The notes: a model not told the origin generated them from the sequence alone. DNA of 64,000 bases from Ampullaceana balthica (GCA_944989445.1 CALYLW010001089.1:134001-198000); one strand, 5' to 3'; numbered from the stretch's first letter, positions 9,474 to 21,290 are shown. Numbers and translations: made by a program.

Positions 9474-12400
9474 GTACTTTTTTGTATTGAGTTTAAGTAT
9501 TATTTGCATAGCTTGAAAAACTCTGTGTTTTGTATCTAGGAAAGCTCACATCTACATATATATAAAAAAAAATTACATGTAATTAAATAATTTGATAATA
9601 CACTGTACAATGAAATCTATGAATTAGAATGCTCTTGACTGTGGACTAATTACATAAAAAGATATCCTTTAAGGACTAGAGTACTTAAACAGTGGCATCC
9701 AGAGTATTGTAATCCAAACTATTGTAATCACTCACTACAGAATTCACCTTTCGACCTTGGTGAGTCTCCCAGCCCTTGCAGCAAACTTCTCTTGATTTGC
9801 ATTTAACTTTGATTTCTTATGACTTATGAAAGTGTTTTGAGACAACCCTCTTTGATTTAAATTTTGAAATGATATTGTCACAAACTCATTAAAAATGCAG
9901 CAGGCATTCTTGTAGAACCCTGTAATGAGTGATGGTATAATATTCTGTTATGCTGGGAGGATGTCTACAAGTATAATATTCTGTTGCCACCCTTTGCTGG
10001 GAGGGTGTCTACAAGTATAATATTCTGTTGCCACCCTATGCTGGGAGGGTGTCTATTAAGTGCTTATCAACACTCGAGAGGGAAGTTTCTGTTCTAATAT
10101 CTAAAAAGATATTCTGTAGACTTATATTAAATAAATTATTGATTTATATTAGTTTCAGTATTTCAAATACATTTTTTATGTTGAATTTTTAAAATCTTCA
10201 TTCAGACATAATCTGTGTTATTTATTTTTCATCTGCAGTATATCAGGTGATTTACTGCAATCAGATGACCATACTTGTTATAACTTTTCACATGTTAGAC
10301 GTGGCATAGCTGTAATAATTGTTAACAACAATACAAGGAATGAGAACATTCGAGAAGGCAGCGAGAGAGACACAACGCTCCTCCAGCAAATATTTACCCA
10401 TTATGGCTTTGAAATTCGGACATTTTGTAATATGAAATGTAAAGAGTTATTAAGCGGACTTCAAAGCAGTATGTATATAAAAATATTCTTTAGAACAATT
10501 TTTTAAAGAATTTTAAGTCATAACTGTTTGTATTAATGAATTAAATTCACTAGATATACATGATGAAAATGTAGTTAAAAGTAATTCATATAATAAATTT
10601 CCATATTTCCCCTTTTCAACCTGTATTTAAAATTTTTTTTCTTTCTAAGTTTCCAGAGAAGATCATTCAAAAAATGACTGTTTCACAATGGCTATCTCAA
10701 CTCATGGAATGGAGTCTTTCAGTTGTGGTTCGAATGCAAGAAGAGAAGATGTTATAGAAACTCAAGATGAGTTAATTCAAGTCAGAGTTCTCCTAGATTT
10801 TTTCACTGATGTGAAGTGTCCAAGCCTTAAGGGAAAGCCACGATTAGTCTTTATACAGGTTTGTCTTTTTTTGAGGTATTTTTTCTGTAAGACAATGAAA
10901 GTTGCAGTTTATGTGAGACAAGCAATTAAAAAAAACTATTTTTGTAAACTTGGCATGCAACACTTAAATGCAAAATATTTATCTAATAACTCCATTCCCT
11001 CGCTATTCCAGGGGGCTGAGTTCCCCCTCCCCCCAGCGAATGGCAAAAAAAACGCAAATATTGGATGCTGCTTTAAAATGTATGAGATTATAAACGGTAC
11101 TCAATGCTTCCCAAACACTTTCTAAAGTCACTCTTATTCATTACTGCAGTAATAATGTAGTAATATTGCATGCAGCTATGTATTTTATTAATGTAGTAAT
11201 GATAATGTAAACTTATTTTAATTTTGTAATTTTTATGACGTTATGACGCTAGCCCAGTATACCGGGCATATGATGAGCCTAACTCACAAATATGCAGGGC
11301 CGTGAATGGGGAACCGTGAATATTCGAGGGTATACTATATTTATAATTTATGACATTATAAATGTAATTTTTATGTCTTTCTAATCAAAATTATTACACG
11401 TTTTCTTTTAAATGTATTGTTTTATTTTTTTTACTTTATTAAAAAAAAGATAATTTTTTAATAGATTGATTTATAGAATTCAAATAATGTTAATAAACCA
11501 GAGAGGCCGTCTATTTTAGTATCCCATTAAAGTTGGCCTCCCATCTATGTGTGCTTATATAATTTATAGATTTTTAAAAATCATTTAAAAACTCATTATG
11601 ATCAGGTTATCTCAAATACTTTTCTTTTGAAGAATGGATGCAAACAAGTACATCATACAGTTGTTTTAATTATAGTCCCTTAATTAGTAATACAATTTTA
11701 TTTAGATTTTTTTATTAAGAAATTTTACTTAAAATAATGCATTATTTTTAATCCACAGCTGCTTCATTTTAATAAATATTGACAATTTTTGGATTTTCCT
11801 TTATTAAATAATTTAAGGTTTTGGCCTCCATTCACCTTCTTGCTAATCTGCTATGTTCATTGTAATAGCAGTCACTGCACAACAATACACAGAGAAATCA
11901 TAACAAATGCAAATCCTGTTCATTATCTTATCTATTTACAGACGCTCCTTCTATACAGAAGATTATTGCGTCCTACGCTTATCTATGGTTTGTGTTTAGT
12001 CCTGGATTTTTATTAGAGATTTAAATGTTGATAAAGTGTTGGTTTTCCTGGATTCTTCAGGCAACCCATTCCACGCCCGAATTCCGGACAGGGAAGAAGG
12101 AAAACTTGTATGTGTTTGTTCTTGCATACGGAATAAGAAAGGTGTTTTTATCCTTATGTCTATCTGAGGGTTGTATTAAGTTATCTTTGTGTTGTATTTC
12201 TAAATTAGAATTAATTGCTTTATGTATGATTACTACTTTGCTTTTGGTTCTTCTATCCTCTAGTGTTTCAAGGTTTAATGATTTAACTAATGGTGTTATT
12301 CTTGTCAGTTTTCGAATATTCTCCAGTAATGAATCTGGCAGCTCTTTTTTGAATTTGTTCTAGTTTATCAATGTTTTCTTTGGTGGATGGGTCCCATACA

Positions 12401-15400
12401 GAAGATGCATATTCTAGTACAGGTCTCACCAAAGTGAGGTAGCATTTTAGTTTTATATCTCTATTACATTTGTTAAAGTTTCTTTTTATAAAGCCTAAGG
12501 TTTTGTTTGATTTTTTAATAACTTCATTGACATGGGGATTCCATGATAGTTTCTCATTTATTAAGACTCCTAAGTATTTTGCATCTTTAGTTTGGGTCAG
12601 TTCTTTTCCATGAATGTAATATTTTGAATTTATTTGTTTCTTTTTCTTTGTTACTCTTAACAGTTGACACTTTTCTGGGTGGAAAGACATACTCCAGTTA
12701 GTTTCGCATTTTATCAATTCATCTAAGTCTTTTTGTAAAATTTTGCTATCTTGTTCTGATTTAATTGTTCTATAGATTATACAATCATCAGCAAATAACC
12801 TAACTTTTGTACCTGTTGAGATGTTGTTGGGTAAATCATTTATATAAATTAAAAAGAGTAAGGGACCTAGCACAGTTCCTTGTGGAACTCCTGAGTTAAC
12901 CTTTATTGGTGCAGATTTAGATCCATTAATTATTACAGTTTGCTCCCTGCCCAAAAATCATTAAATTGATTTTGATATAATTTGATGGACAAAACATAAT
13001 TAACAGTTATAAATTGCTTAAATCTCCGTTATACTTTTTATGTTATAGGCATGTCGCGGCAAAGAATTGGATGATGGGACAACAATGATTTGTACTTCAC
13101 CAAAAGCTGATCAGGCAGCTGCCAGTAATGGGGTAACAGACACAGTGCTGCTGAAAGAAAAATTGAACCCAGTAGCTGATGACACGGATCCTCTTCCCCA
13201 CGATATCAGTTCAGGGGGACAGCAGTAAGGTTCTTAACGCTTAACCGGTTCTCAGATCAGGACCGGTCCCATTTAATCAGGACCGGTCCCATTTAATCAG
13301 GACTGGTTAACCGTAACTTTATTTAGTCTGTATAGGCTTATTACCCGGAGTTAATTTTTTGTTGTGTTACGGCAGAGTACCAGAGCCAATACACGAGGGA
13401 CCGTGACATCAAAGCGTTTTCTTAATATTCTGGTCTATAAATAATATAAAAATACACGTCATCACTGTTAGTGGAGTTCGGCTAGTGAACGATTTTTAAT
13501 ATTTTTTTTATTTGCTTAGTTGCCGAAGCATAGTACCAGAAGTAACACAGCGCGGAGGGTCAAAGTGTGAATAACGGTCAAGGTCGCGAGTGTTGCTATT
13601 TATATTACAAGGGGAAAGATAGGTCTACAAATAGGTACTAGATGATTTACTGGTTCTCAAAGTTGATTTCGGTCTTATATCCACAGTTTTTTCAGCTAAA
13701 TACGTGCACGTCAAAGGCATTAGACTTAAAATTACCACATTGATATAAAATTTTATGTTTTCTAAAAAATTATTTCGTGTGCGTTGGAAAAGGAGCACAG
13801 CGCATGAGAACTGAATGCAAGCGGACTGTGATGTGATGTCACGTGCTCTTTGATGTCAACAGCAGACGTCGCGAGGCGAAAATTTGATGCCTTCCCTTGT
13901 TGGTTCTAAAAAAATTAAGGAAAAATACGGACCAGACAGTAAAACGTTTTTTTTTAAACGGTTAACCAACTGACTTGACAACATTCGATAAGGGTCCATC
14001 CATATATTACGTACGCAAAAAATTCGTATTTTTGACCCCCCCCACCCCCGTTGCAACCCGTACATTTTCCTGACCCACCCCCCATGCGTACGTATTTTGA
14101 AAAAAATTTTGTAAAAAAATTAAGCCGGAGTCAGAAAGAAGATATTGGTTTTACCCTTTGAAGCCGTCCATAAATGACGTCACATGCCTAAAAAGGGGGT
14201 GGGGGAGAAGGTCACGCATTTGTGACGGGGGGGGGGTGATTAAGAAATGTGACGTCACATCAAAATGCGCAATAAAATATTTGAAAATGCAGCTTTTTTG
14301 CAAAGCTTTTGCGCCGTCCATTAATTACGTCCCGCGATTATAGACGATTTTCACCCCCCCCCCACATTACGTGTCATCACTAAAAGTTAGACGCCCCCCT
14401 CTTTTCCATTATTACATCATAAAAATGCCCCCCCCCCAAAAAAAAATTAGCATGTTTCAAATCACTTTTTTGTCATTTAAGTTTATAAAGTGTATTTAGT
14501 GTAAGGCTGGACTTTAATATCGTAACACGCGTGAAGCCCATGTAAAACGTCATTAAATAAATTTTAAACAAACAAATATTTAAGTACAACTTTTATTTTA
14601 AGTTACGCGTTTTGATGTGACGTGACATTTCTTAAACTACCCCTACCCTTCGTCACAAATGGTCGACCACCTCCCCCCTCTAGGTGCGTAACGTCATTTA
14701 CGGACGGCCCCGAGAAGGGGCCATCCATAAATTACGTCACGCAAATTTGGCAGATTTTTCACTCCCCCTCCCCCCTCGTCACGCATCGTCACAAAAACTT
14801 AGACCACCCCCTCCAATATGACGTCACAAAGCTTTGCTGCTGACCAGCTTGCACTCTTGATAGCAATTCTTGACATGCTTTCTTCCTGCTGTCTCCCGCA
14901 GGATATTTCAATGCAAATGTAGAATGGCGTGTCTCGAAGTGTCGCTTTACATTTAACCGTTTCATAGACATAATTTTATCACTGCATATTAAACACACTG
15001 CAGAACCCGTTCTCTCCATAAAGGCAAATTCCTCTGTCCATCCTGCTGAAAAGTATGATACTCATCATCTTTCTTTCTTTTAGCCATCTTGTCAAAAATG
15101 TTTCTAAAATTAGTTAGCTTAGAGCGCGATTAAAATGAAAGTTTACTTTCTGATCCGATGACAGTCTGTTGTGCGGACCCTTTTACACATACACACATCG
15201 TCCGCTATTTTCAAAAGCTATATACACCAACCCCACTTGAACAATGTATTTTTGCCACTTTTCTACAGAAATCACTGATATCACTTTGATCCCGAATTCC
15301 AAAATCTGTCTCCCTTAAATAGCAATCTAACTCCTAACCTTTATTATTTCATGTACTCTATCATGTATGGCTCTCCTCATGACTATTCGGATAGAATTGA

Positions 15401-18400
15401 TTGGTCAGACAACATGCGACGTCCAAAGATTTTCCCGCTTCGAAACTTTCAAGAATGTTTTACATCACATAAGCCGTAAGCCATAAAAAGGGAAAATAAT
15501 TAATAGGGTTATTGTGTTATGACGAGGATTTTTTCCCCAATAATTATTTTGATCAAAGGATTCTCAAGAAACATTTTTTCTTTATAATGAAACATTTTTC
15601 CGCGAGCCATATGCAGCCATCAAAAGAGCCATATATGGCTAGCGAGCCATGGTTTCCCGACCCCTGCTTTGCACGCCCCATAAAAGCTGTACTTTCTATT
15701 TGAAAAAGAGCATGTTTAAAATCACTTTTTTTGTCATTTAAGTATTTATTTAGTGTAGGCTGGCATTCTAATATCGTAACATGTGTGAAGTCATGTTAAA
15801 CACCATGAAACAAATCAAATATTTAAGTGGAAATTTTATTTAAAGTTGCGAATTTTGATGTGACGTCACATTTCTCTAACACCCCCTCCCCCACGTCACA
15901 CATCGTCACAAATATGTAGACACCCCCACCCCCTTTTCCACTAGGTGGGTGAAATCCCCGTCCCGTTGTGGGTTTACAACGGCTGAGACACCGGTGGACG
16001 AAAGAGAAACTTCATCTGATTTCAAGAAATGGTCAGATAAATCCGACGGATATATTTTAATAATGTGTGAACGTCTGGTCTGAATCAAATGTTAATTACT
16101 TCTAAGTAATTAAAAGTTCAAAATTTCGGTAACAATAAATTATAAAACATTATTGCATATCAGTCTTGACTCAGTCGGTCTCGAATGACGTTTGCAGTCA
16201 GAGCGGTTTAGGTTTCTATGCTCAGTATTATGCAAATTAAATTTGTTGTGCGTACGTACACATTCAGTCGAGACCCCCCCCTCCCCCCGTACGCATGCAT
16301 ACACAAAATGCCGTAAATTTACCCCCCCTCCCCCTCCTTGCGTACGTAATATATGGATGGCCCCTAATATGCCGTTTTTAATAATTTTATTACATGACAT
16401 TAAAAACTGAATATCATTACGGTTTACTTCTTTGTTCGGACAATTTTTTTGTTGTTTTTTTGTGAATTCGCTGTTTTGACAGAATCGCTGAACTCTAGAG
16501 TTGGTACATCACGGGCGCTTTGATCTTGTTGGTTCACAAAACATAGTAAAAATATGGACAGAAGGTTAACCGGTTTAATTTTTGAACGGTTATCTGGTCC
16601 TCAAAAACGAGCTGTCTTAACAACCTTAGACAGCAGTCCTATAAACTTCATACTCCAGCAAAAAATATTTTTTTTCAAACAGAGTTCATTGTCTGAAATA
16701 CAAGTCTCATGATGGAATTACAAAATGCTTAACATAAGAACTTCCTTTGTAAAATGTATTTTAAAATACATATATAAATACATATATAATAAACTTGAAA
16801 TTTATTATTCAGAATCCTCAGAATCATACACACACAAATTGTGTAAATAAGAAAAATGCATGTAAAGCTTTAACAAAAGACGATATGCCGATGTAAAAGT
16901 TTTGGAAAATGCCTGCATCAGTTCAAAGAGCATAAATATTTATATTCAATTTATGTTGAATATTATCTACCTTACAATTAGGAATTATGAAGCATTTCAG
17001 AATAGCGTCTTTTATTAAAGCTTAAAATGTATTGTTTTATTTACACAATTTGTTTGTTGATCTTTTAATCTATTTAAAAGCCTTATTGGACTGCCGTTCA
17101 TCATAATCTGGAATGAAACCAACAGTTAAAAAAATGTTCAAAATTTTATGCTGTTCTCCATTTAATTCTTAAGCAATCTACTTTATCACCATACAGTTTC
17201 TGCATTCATTTTATAACAATCTCATCTCATCTTTGTTAAAATTCTAGTTTCCCATTTTCAAAATTCTAAGATTATTATTTATTTTCAGTGCATCAGATGC
17301 AACAGATGGGGAAATATCTCCACCTGACATTTATATAACTCCAGCTCCGTGCCCTGATGATTTCCTTGTTATGTATGCCACACCCCCAGGTATTTGTATA
17401 ATAATTTTATGTACAATGCACAAGAATTTATATTCTGTCATTTTTGTGTATTGAATGTCTGATGGCCTCTTAAGTAAGTCATAATGAAACCACTCAAAAT
17501 GTTGAATAAGATAAATAGTTTATCAGAGTGAGTGTGACCATTTTTGTTGTTGTTCTCAATCACCCTTATAAATTAATTAGAGAAGTTATGACATTAATAA
17601 ACAGTGGTGATTTCAGGGCTATACAAATTACAAAATGCACGTTCGCTGGGAGGGTTCTTAAAGCCTCCCAAAATTCCAGGATGAATTGGAAATCTCCTGT
17701 TATTTGAAAATAAAAACAGGGAAAACCCCTTATATTTTTAATTTATCTTTTAGTGACTGAAATATATTTATACTAGCTGACCCGCTGCGTAGCAGACGCC
17801 GCTAATGATTTAGTGACGGGTGAAGACTTCCTGAAAGACACAGTTGTCAAAATGGGGTGGGTTTGGGCAAACGACTGTGAGTGAATGAAAAGAAGGAATT
17901 CTGGAGAGACCTGCGGCGTATCACCCGTCAAAAATGACGGAAGTTTTCAAAATAAATACAAATCAGATTAAAAAGTAACGTAATACAGAACTTTCATTTA
18001 TTTTATTTATTTTTATTTGATTCATTTATTATCATATTTAACAATTTTATGCGGAACGTTCGAAAAGTGTTATTTTTGGTGCAGTACTTTGGTGCGCACT
18101 ATTGAACATAATCGATCGCAGCGCTTCCTAACAGCATTATTCCATACATACATACAGACAACAGGAATTATGTATATTGATTGAAGGGGGAGAAAAAAAC
18201 GACCTGGACTGCACTTTAAGATTTGGTGTAAGAACTCAGTTTTTTCAAGCAAATATACCATAAGGTTACATGCTAATGGGTTAATTGTCATTCAGCAATC
18301 TGGTTTATTGTGGATTACACTTACGGCATTTCAAAATCTTGGCATTTGTGAGGCTTGATTGTCATGTAGATGTCAACATTCTAGAAGCACCTCTGATCCT

Positions 18401-19104
18401 GGTATCAGTTCCATCTTCTATGACCTGGATCTGTAGGCTCTTAAACCCTATGAGATCTTGTGTACAGAAATATTGCCTTTATGCTAGCACATTTTTCATA
18501 GCTGGAACATTCCTAATGGGACAGTTTGAAGTAGCCTTCTTTTTGTTTCTTTGAAAGCTAAAAATTAGATACTCTAATTACGTGAAGATATATACATTGT
18601 ACATCCATAATACACAAAAACATTTACTTTACCAAAAAATACTCTTTCCAACCTAAAGTATTGATAAAATCCTTTATCATAAATAGCTTAAAAGACAATT
18701 TTAGAGGTTGTATATTTTGTAGTATTGTAGTTTTGGGAGATAATTTTTTTAATAGATATTTTTTATGAGAAGTATTTTCAATACTAAAATTTATCAATGT
18801 AGTATCTTGTTTTTTTAATTTTAATTTGTATTTGACAGGCTACTTTGCTTTTCGAAATAAAAGAGATGGCTCTTGGTTTATCAGGATTCTATTCGATGTT
18901 TTAAAGCAGTCTAATGGCAGTCAGAGTCTCATGAGAGAGTTGACCAAAGTCATTAGGAAGGTGGCCCATGAGATGCAGTCTTTTAGTACTAAATTTCCTA
19001 GACATCATTGTAAAAAACAGACCCCTGTGATGTACTCCAAACTTGTGAAAGACATTTATCTCACCCCGAAGATTGGAGAGTCAACAAGTCATTCAACATC
19101 CTGA
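9383..19104 (+). CDS. CASP: Caspase (cysteine protease), five to six exons
   Basis: Encodes a caspase, a cytosolic Cys/His protease that cleaves after aspartate in apoptosis or inflammation. Exons 10239-10468, 10650-10858, 13049-13224, 17289-17389 and 18839-19104 join in phase into about 326 residues. Exon 9383-9473 also joins in phase. Visible in order: p20 start VRRGIAVIIVNN; the substrate-Arg region NIREGSERD; EDHSKNDCF and the catalytic His in STHGM; SLKGKPRLVFIQ with the catalytic Cys in QACRG, split by an intron; a roughly 50-residue linker with several Asp; then p10 with YATPPGYFAFRNKRDGSWF. The usual SWRN groove motif reads AFRN here: Arg is kept and Trp is Phe. The prodomain is not recognised, so initiator versus executioner type is open. 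Introns contain a LINE, MITEs and a hAT remnant, all outside the splice sites. Confidence 0.9.
9936..10055. repeat. 44-bp direct repeat, three copies
   Basis: Three adjacent copies of TATAATATTCTGTTGCCACC followed by CTTTGCTGGGAGGGTGTCTACAAG-like sequence; the first copy lacks about nine bases. It lies in the intron before the first p20 exon. Confidence 0.8.
10239..10468 (+). CDS. CASP: Caspase exon: start of p20 domain
   Basis: Flanked by CTGCAG and GTATGT. It encodes ISGDLLQSDDHTCYNFSHVR, then RGIAVIIVNN (first p20 strand), then REGSERDTTLLQQIFTHYGF and EIRTFCNMKCKELLSGLQS. The R-x-G-S/T-x-x-D pattern corresponds to the conserved Arg that lines the S1 aspartate pocket. It ends with one base of a split codon. 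Confidence 0.9.
10650..10858 (+). CDS. CASP: Caspase exon with catalytic histidine
   Basis: Flanked by CTAAG and GTTTGT. It encodes SREDHSKNDCFTMAISTHGM, where the HG pair is the catalytic His, and later CPSLKGKPRLVFIQ. The final Gln is the first residue of the QACRG pentapeptide and the exon ends in phase 0. The intron after it is 2.2 kb and carries a truncated LINE. Confidence 0.92.
11937..12958 (-). mobile_element. 5'-truncated non-LTR retrotransposon (CR1/Jockey-like)
   Basis: Read on the - strand, this is the 3' portion of a LINE: reverse-transcriptase motifs, the C-terminal region, a short 3' UTR, and a tail near 11937 carrying the GCGTCTGTAAATAGATAAG-type sequence. It is truncated at about 12958, with unrelated AT-rich sequence upstream. 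Its 3' tail (CTTCTGTATAGAAGGAGCGT) is nearly the same as that of the tRNA SINEs. It lies in the caspase intron, antisense to the gene. Confidence 0.85.
12110..12954 (-). pseudogene. Reverse transcriptase fragment of LINE
   Basis: The continuous part (12954 down to 12283, 223 codons) shows SGVPQGTVLGPLLFLIYIND and the catalytic motif LFADDCIIY, with both aspartates intact. It continues through FHPEKCQLLRV, the LGVLINEKLSWNPHV region and RPVLEYASSVWDP to RAARFITGEYSKT. A stop then intervenes. Recognisable C-terminal LINE sequence (KNTFLIPYARTNTYKFSFFP) resumes in another frame near 12110-12180, followed by another frame change. The N-terminal endonuclease and half of the RT are absent, so the copy cannot be autonomous. 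Family assignment among CR1/Jockey/L2 types is tentative. Confidence 0.85.
13049..13224 (+). CDS. CASP: Caspase exon with catalytic ACRG and inter-subunit linker
   Basis: Flanked by TTATAG and GTAAGG. It begins ACRGKELDDGTTMICTSPKA, giving the catalytic Cys. It continues through a hydrophilic stretch with DTDPLPHD, a plausible inter-subunit processing region because caspase linkers are cut at Asp. It ends with two bases of a split codon. Confidence 0.92.
13990..14100. mobile_element. Fragment of second Harbinger-like MITE family
   Basis: The sequence GGTCCATCCATATATTACGT followed by ACGC, C-rich runs and CCCATGCGTACGTATTT resembles the element at 16243-16368. It differs from the TGACGTCA family in its terminal sequence. 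Confidence 0.5.
14162..14275 (-). mobile_element. Harbinger-like MITE, half copy
   Basis: Begins AGCCGTCCATAAATGACGTC, has G-rich runs with GTCACGCATTTGTGACG, and then AATGTGACGTCACATCAAAA. This is the right half of the TGACGTCA MITE in reverse orientation. Confidence 0.65.
14311..14715 (+). mobile_element. Harbinger-like MITE, near-complete
   Basis: Starts GCGCCGTCCATTAATTACGT and ends GTCATTTACGGACGGCCCC. It has the AT-rich middle (GTCATTTAAGTTTATAAAGT) and the TTTGATGTGACGTGACATTT box. It is about 405 bp and non-coding. It sits in the large caspase intron. Confidence 0.75.
14719..14828 (+). mobile_element. Harbinger-like MITE, left half, split by hAT remnant
   Basis: Starts GGGCCATCCATAAATTACGT, with the C-rich block and AATATGACGTCACAAAGCTT. 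It is interrupted at about 14828 by hAT-derived sequence. The matching right half resumes near 15668, so these two pieces were one element. Confidence 0.65.
14829..15667 (-). mobile_element. hAT transposon remnant
   Basis: The right boundary is a hAT-type terminus (inverted, CAGGGGTCGGGAAACCATGG). The left boundary is abrupt. Inside, on the - strand, is a transposase N-terminus with a BED finger. It interrupts a Harbinger-like MITE. Confidence 0.65.
14830..15086 (-). pseudogene. hAT transposase N-terminal fragment (BED finger)
   Basis: Reads MAKRKKDDEYHTFQ, then a frame change, then GSAVCLICSDKIMSMKRLNV followed by KRHFETRHSTF. The CxxC...HxxxxH spacing is a typical BED zinc finger as found in hAT transposases of the GTF2IRD2/ZBED type. 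The following residues (PAGDSRKKACQELLSRVQAG) also fit such a transposase. The catalytic region is absent. A frameshift and truncation make it a pseudogene. Confidence 0.75.
15668..15950 (+). mobile_element. Harbinger-like MITE, right half
   Basis: Carries GTCATTTAAGTATTTATTTA, the TTGATGTGACGTCACATTTC box and CGTCACACATCGTCACAAAT. It continues the left half at 14719-14828 across the hAT insertion. The far terminus is degraded. Confidence 0.65.
16243..16368. mobile_element. MITE of GTACGTAA/ATCCATATAT type
   Basis: Contains TGTGCGTACGTACAC at one side and TGCGTACGTAATATATGGAT followed by GGCCCCTAA at the other, with C-rich runs between. The end GGCCCC-TAA resembles the Harbinger-like family. 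Open frames on both strands here are low-complexity artefacts. Confidence 0.5.
16375..17288. other. Caspase intron sequence without recognised features
   Basis: AT-rich intron. A block near 16500-16620 (GGTTAACCGGTTTAATTTTT) resembles pieces near 13230-13320 and 13960, so an older dispersed repeat may be present. A pyrimidine-rich tract and TTTTCAG at 17282-17288 form the acceptor for the next exon. Confidence 0.4.
17289..17389 (+). CDS. CASP: Caspase exon: linker to start of p10
   Basis: Flanked by TTTTCAG and GTATTT. It encodes ASDATDGEISPPDIYITPAP, then CPDDFLVMYATPPG, the first p10 strand. The DATDG and PPD residues are candidate processing sites. The split codon G|GC joins the last exon. 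Confidence 0.9.
17773..17950. repeat. Dispersed repeat fragment in caspase intron
   Basis: Starts CTAGCTGACCCGCTGCGTAG and is more GC-rich than its surroundings, suggesting an inserted repeat. A second piece near 18070-18100 (TTTTTGGTGCAGTACTTTGG) recurs near 7440. Class not determined. Confidence 0.35.
18839..19104 (+). CDS. CASP: Caspase terminal exon: p10 domain
   Basis: Flanked 5' by TTGACAG. It encodes GYFAFRNKRDGSWFIRILFD, then a helix with SLMRELTKVIRKVAHEMQ and the C-terminal MYSKLVKDIYLTPK before TGA. The AFRN residues occupy the place of the S1/S3 groove motif SWRN. A possible polyadenylation signal AATAAA lies at 19258-19263. Confidence 0.92.
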
Positions 19105-20362
19105 TTTAAAGCGAGTTTTACTGGGAGATTGTTTTTATGTAACTAAAAGATTGTTGAAATCTTAAAGCTCAAAATCTAAGTGCCTATGATAGTATTTTAT
19201 TCCTTGGTGATAATGCCCATAAAACTTCTATTATGCTTCAGAAAATTTAAGTTTACAAATAAACTTAATTTATTTTTAAAAATCTGTATTTTGGTTTGTA
19301 ACCAAAACAGAAGTGAGTTATGGGATGTATTAAAAAAATCATAAAACATTTAACAGTATTATATTTATGACTTAATTTACAAAAATGTATTTACAGAAAA
19401 CTAACTATGATAATATTCAGTGAAACTTTTACCCCCATTGAGCATTAATAGATATTTTTCTTTTAACATCACATGACATAACAGCAACAGCATAAATTTT
19501 AGTCTGTTTCTATTTGCAATGTATGTGTCTAACTCCTAAAAACTGTTTATTGTGACATAATCTTGCAAATGCGTGACATATGAGTCTGGCATATTTGCCC
19601 TTTTATTTTGTGTATAAAATGTTGTAAGCTTAACAAGTGTTTTGAAAAACATAGTTTTATCATAAAAAAACACTTACCTGTGTTATTCTGATATTGAAAG
19701 ATGAAGATATTACTTTCAGTGTCTCTGACCTTATAGGTAGAATGAAATGATTGTATGATATTTTGCTTTTTAGCGTGCTAACGTAAAAAAGGATGTATTG
19801 AAATTCTTTTTTTTTAAAAATTAGTTATCTAACCATTAATTGAAACTGAATGTAAATTCAGAAGAATAAATAAATCCAGTGCTTTTTTTCTAGCAGAACG
19901 CAACTGTTACGGCGTTCCTTTTGACACAGACTTTTTTTTATATTACTACTTGTAATGTTTGGTCTTACTGCTCTTAAGGTTGTGTTATATATGCGTTCCA
20001 GTACCTTTTTTTTTAAAAGAAAAAAAGCACTGAATAAATCCTAATGTTATTTTAAGTGGTCCTTAATTTTAAATGTGATATTTTTATGTCGTCTTTTATT
20101 TTAATTAAGTTTGATATTTTTTGTATGTGATCCCTAATTTTAAGTTTGATAATTTTTGTGGTCTGTAATTTAAAATGTGACATTTTTTATGTGGTTTATA
20201 ATTTTTACATAGTTCGGTTTAATTTCTGACTGACTCATTTTGAATTACAGAAAGAAGTGTGTGAGATTTCAAAAAAATTATTTTCTAATAAGGTAGGCTA
20301 ATGTAATCAATCTCAAATAAGTAATAAACTCCATAGAACTAGCTACTATGTCCTTATCTCAA
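19105..20362. other. Caspase 3' UTR and intergenic sequence
   Basis: AT-rich, with AATAAA at 19258-19263 as the nearest polyadenylation-type signal after the stop. An inverted pair around 19880-20030 (AGTGCTTTTTTTCTAG and, opposite, AAAAAAAGCACTGAATAAAT) may mark a small degraded MITE. No gene was recognised. Confidence 0.4.
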
Positions 20363-20555
20363 ACTACCATATTCTCAGTCCCCAATTACCATTTTCCCAG
20401 TCCCCCAATACCATATTCACAGTCCCTCACTACAATATTCCCATTCCACACTACCATATTCCCAGTCCCCCACTACCATATTCCCAGTCCCTCACTACCA
20501 TATTCCCATTCCACACTACCATATTCCCAGTCCCCCACTACCATATTCCAAGCCC
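20363..20555. repeat. 23-bp minisatellite, about eight copies
   Basis: The unit CCATATTCCCAGTCCCTCAC plus TAC is repeated with substitutions (CCCAGTCCC versus CCCATTCCA). A short ATT microsatellite follows at about 20574-20593. Confidence 0.9.
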
Positions 20556-20599
20556 CTTCCTTTTTTTCCCTCTTTATTATTATTATTATTATTGATCAA

Positions 20600-21290
20600 A
20601 GTTTTAACAACCTGGATTAGGACAAACTCAATGGAGAAGTGTGCGGAAATAAAGGGGAGTAGTTTGATCAACTGATCACTGCACCATACACCAAATGTCA
20701 TTGTGTATTAAGGTCCTCAACATGGAGGTTATAAAGAGCACTATAACAAGAGCTGTCACTTTATCGGAACCAAAGATTTAAACCACTGCAAATCTCAATT
20801 TTTCCACTGCAGGAGTTCCACAACACAGGTTTGGCTAATACAGGGAAAAGATATCAGACGAAGTATTTTAATGATCGAGGAGATCTGACAATTCATGGGC
20901 AGCAAAATGAAATAACTTCACTGTCTTTCGGGATAAAAGTTTATATGTGATTTGGAATTTCTATCTGACTCTTCTTAATGACTTGAAACAGTAGTAACAG
21001 GACCGTGAAAATTCCACTTGTACATTTGAAGATGGACCTGATAGAGCAGCAGTGCAATGGTTTAACTAAAAGGGGGAAAAAACGACATTGAGGGAATAGC
21101 ATATTTCACTCTTTTTAAATATCATTTAATTAAATCTATTTGAAACGAATTTGTAATGTTAACTGATAAATTCATTTGCCGAAAAATGTTCATTGTGTAT
21201 ATCAAAGCTTAGCATTGATTGCTTTATTCACCGTACACAATATACATTTTTGGTGTGACTCTTTTAATCTATTTCAAAACTTAACTGTAA
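20600..21290. other. Unassigned intergenic sequence
   Basis: Less AT-rich than its surroundings, with short stretches that look weakly coding (RYFNDRGDLTIHGQQNEI near 20860-20920). The frames are broken and no family was recognised, so a degraded transposon is the likeliest source. Confidence 0.3.

Noticed and set aside
16140..16410. Overlapping frames on both strands near a C-rich repeat
   Set aside because: They coincide with a MITE and poly-C/G runs.
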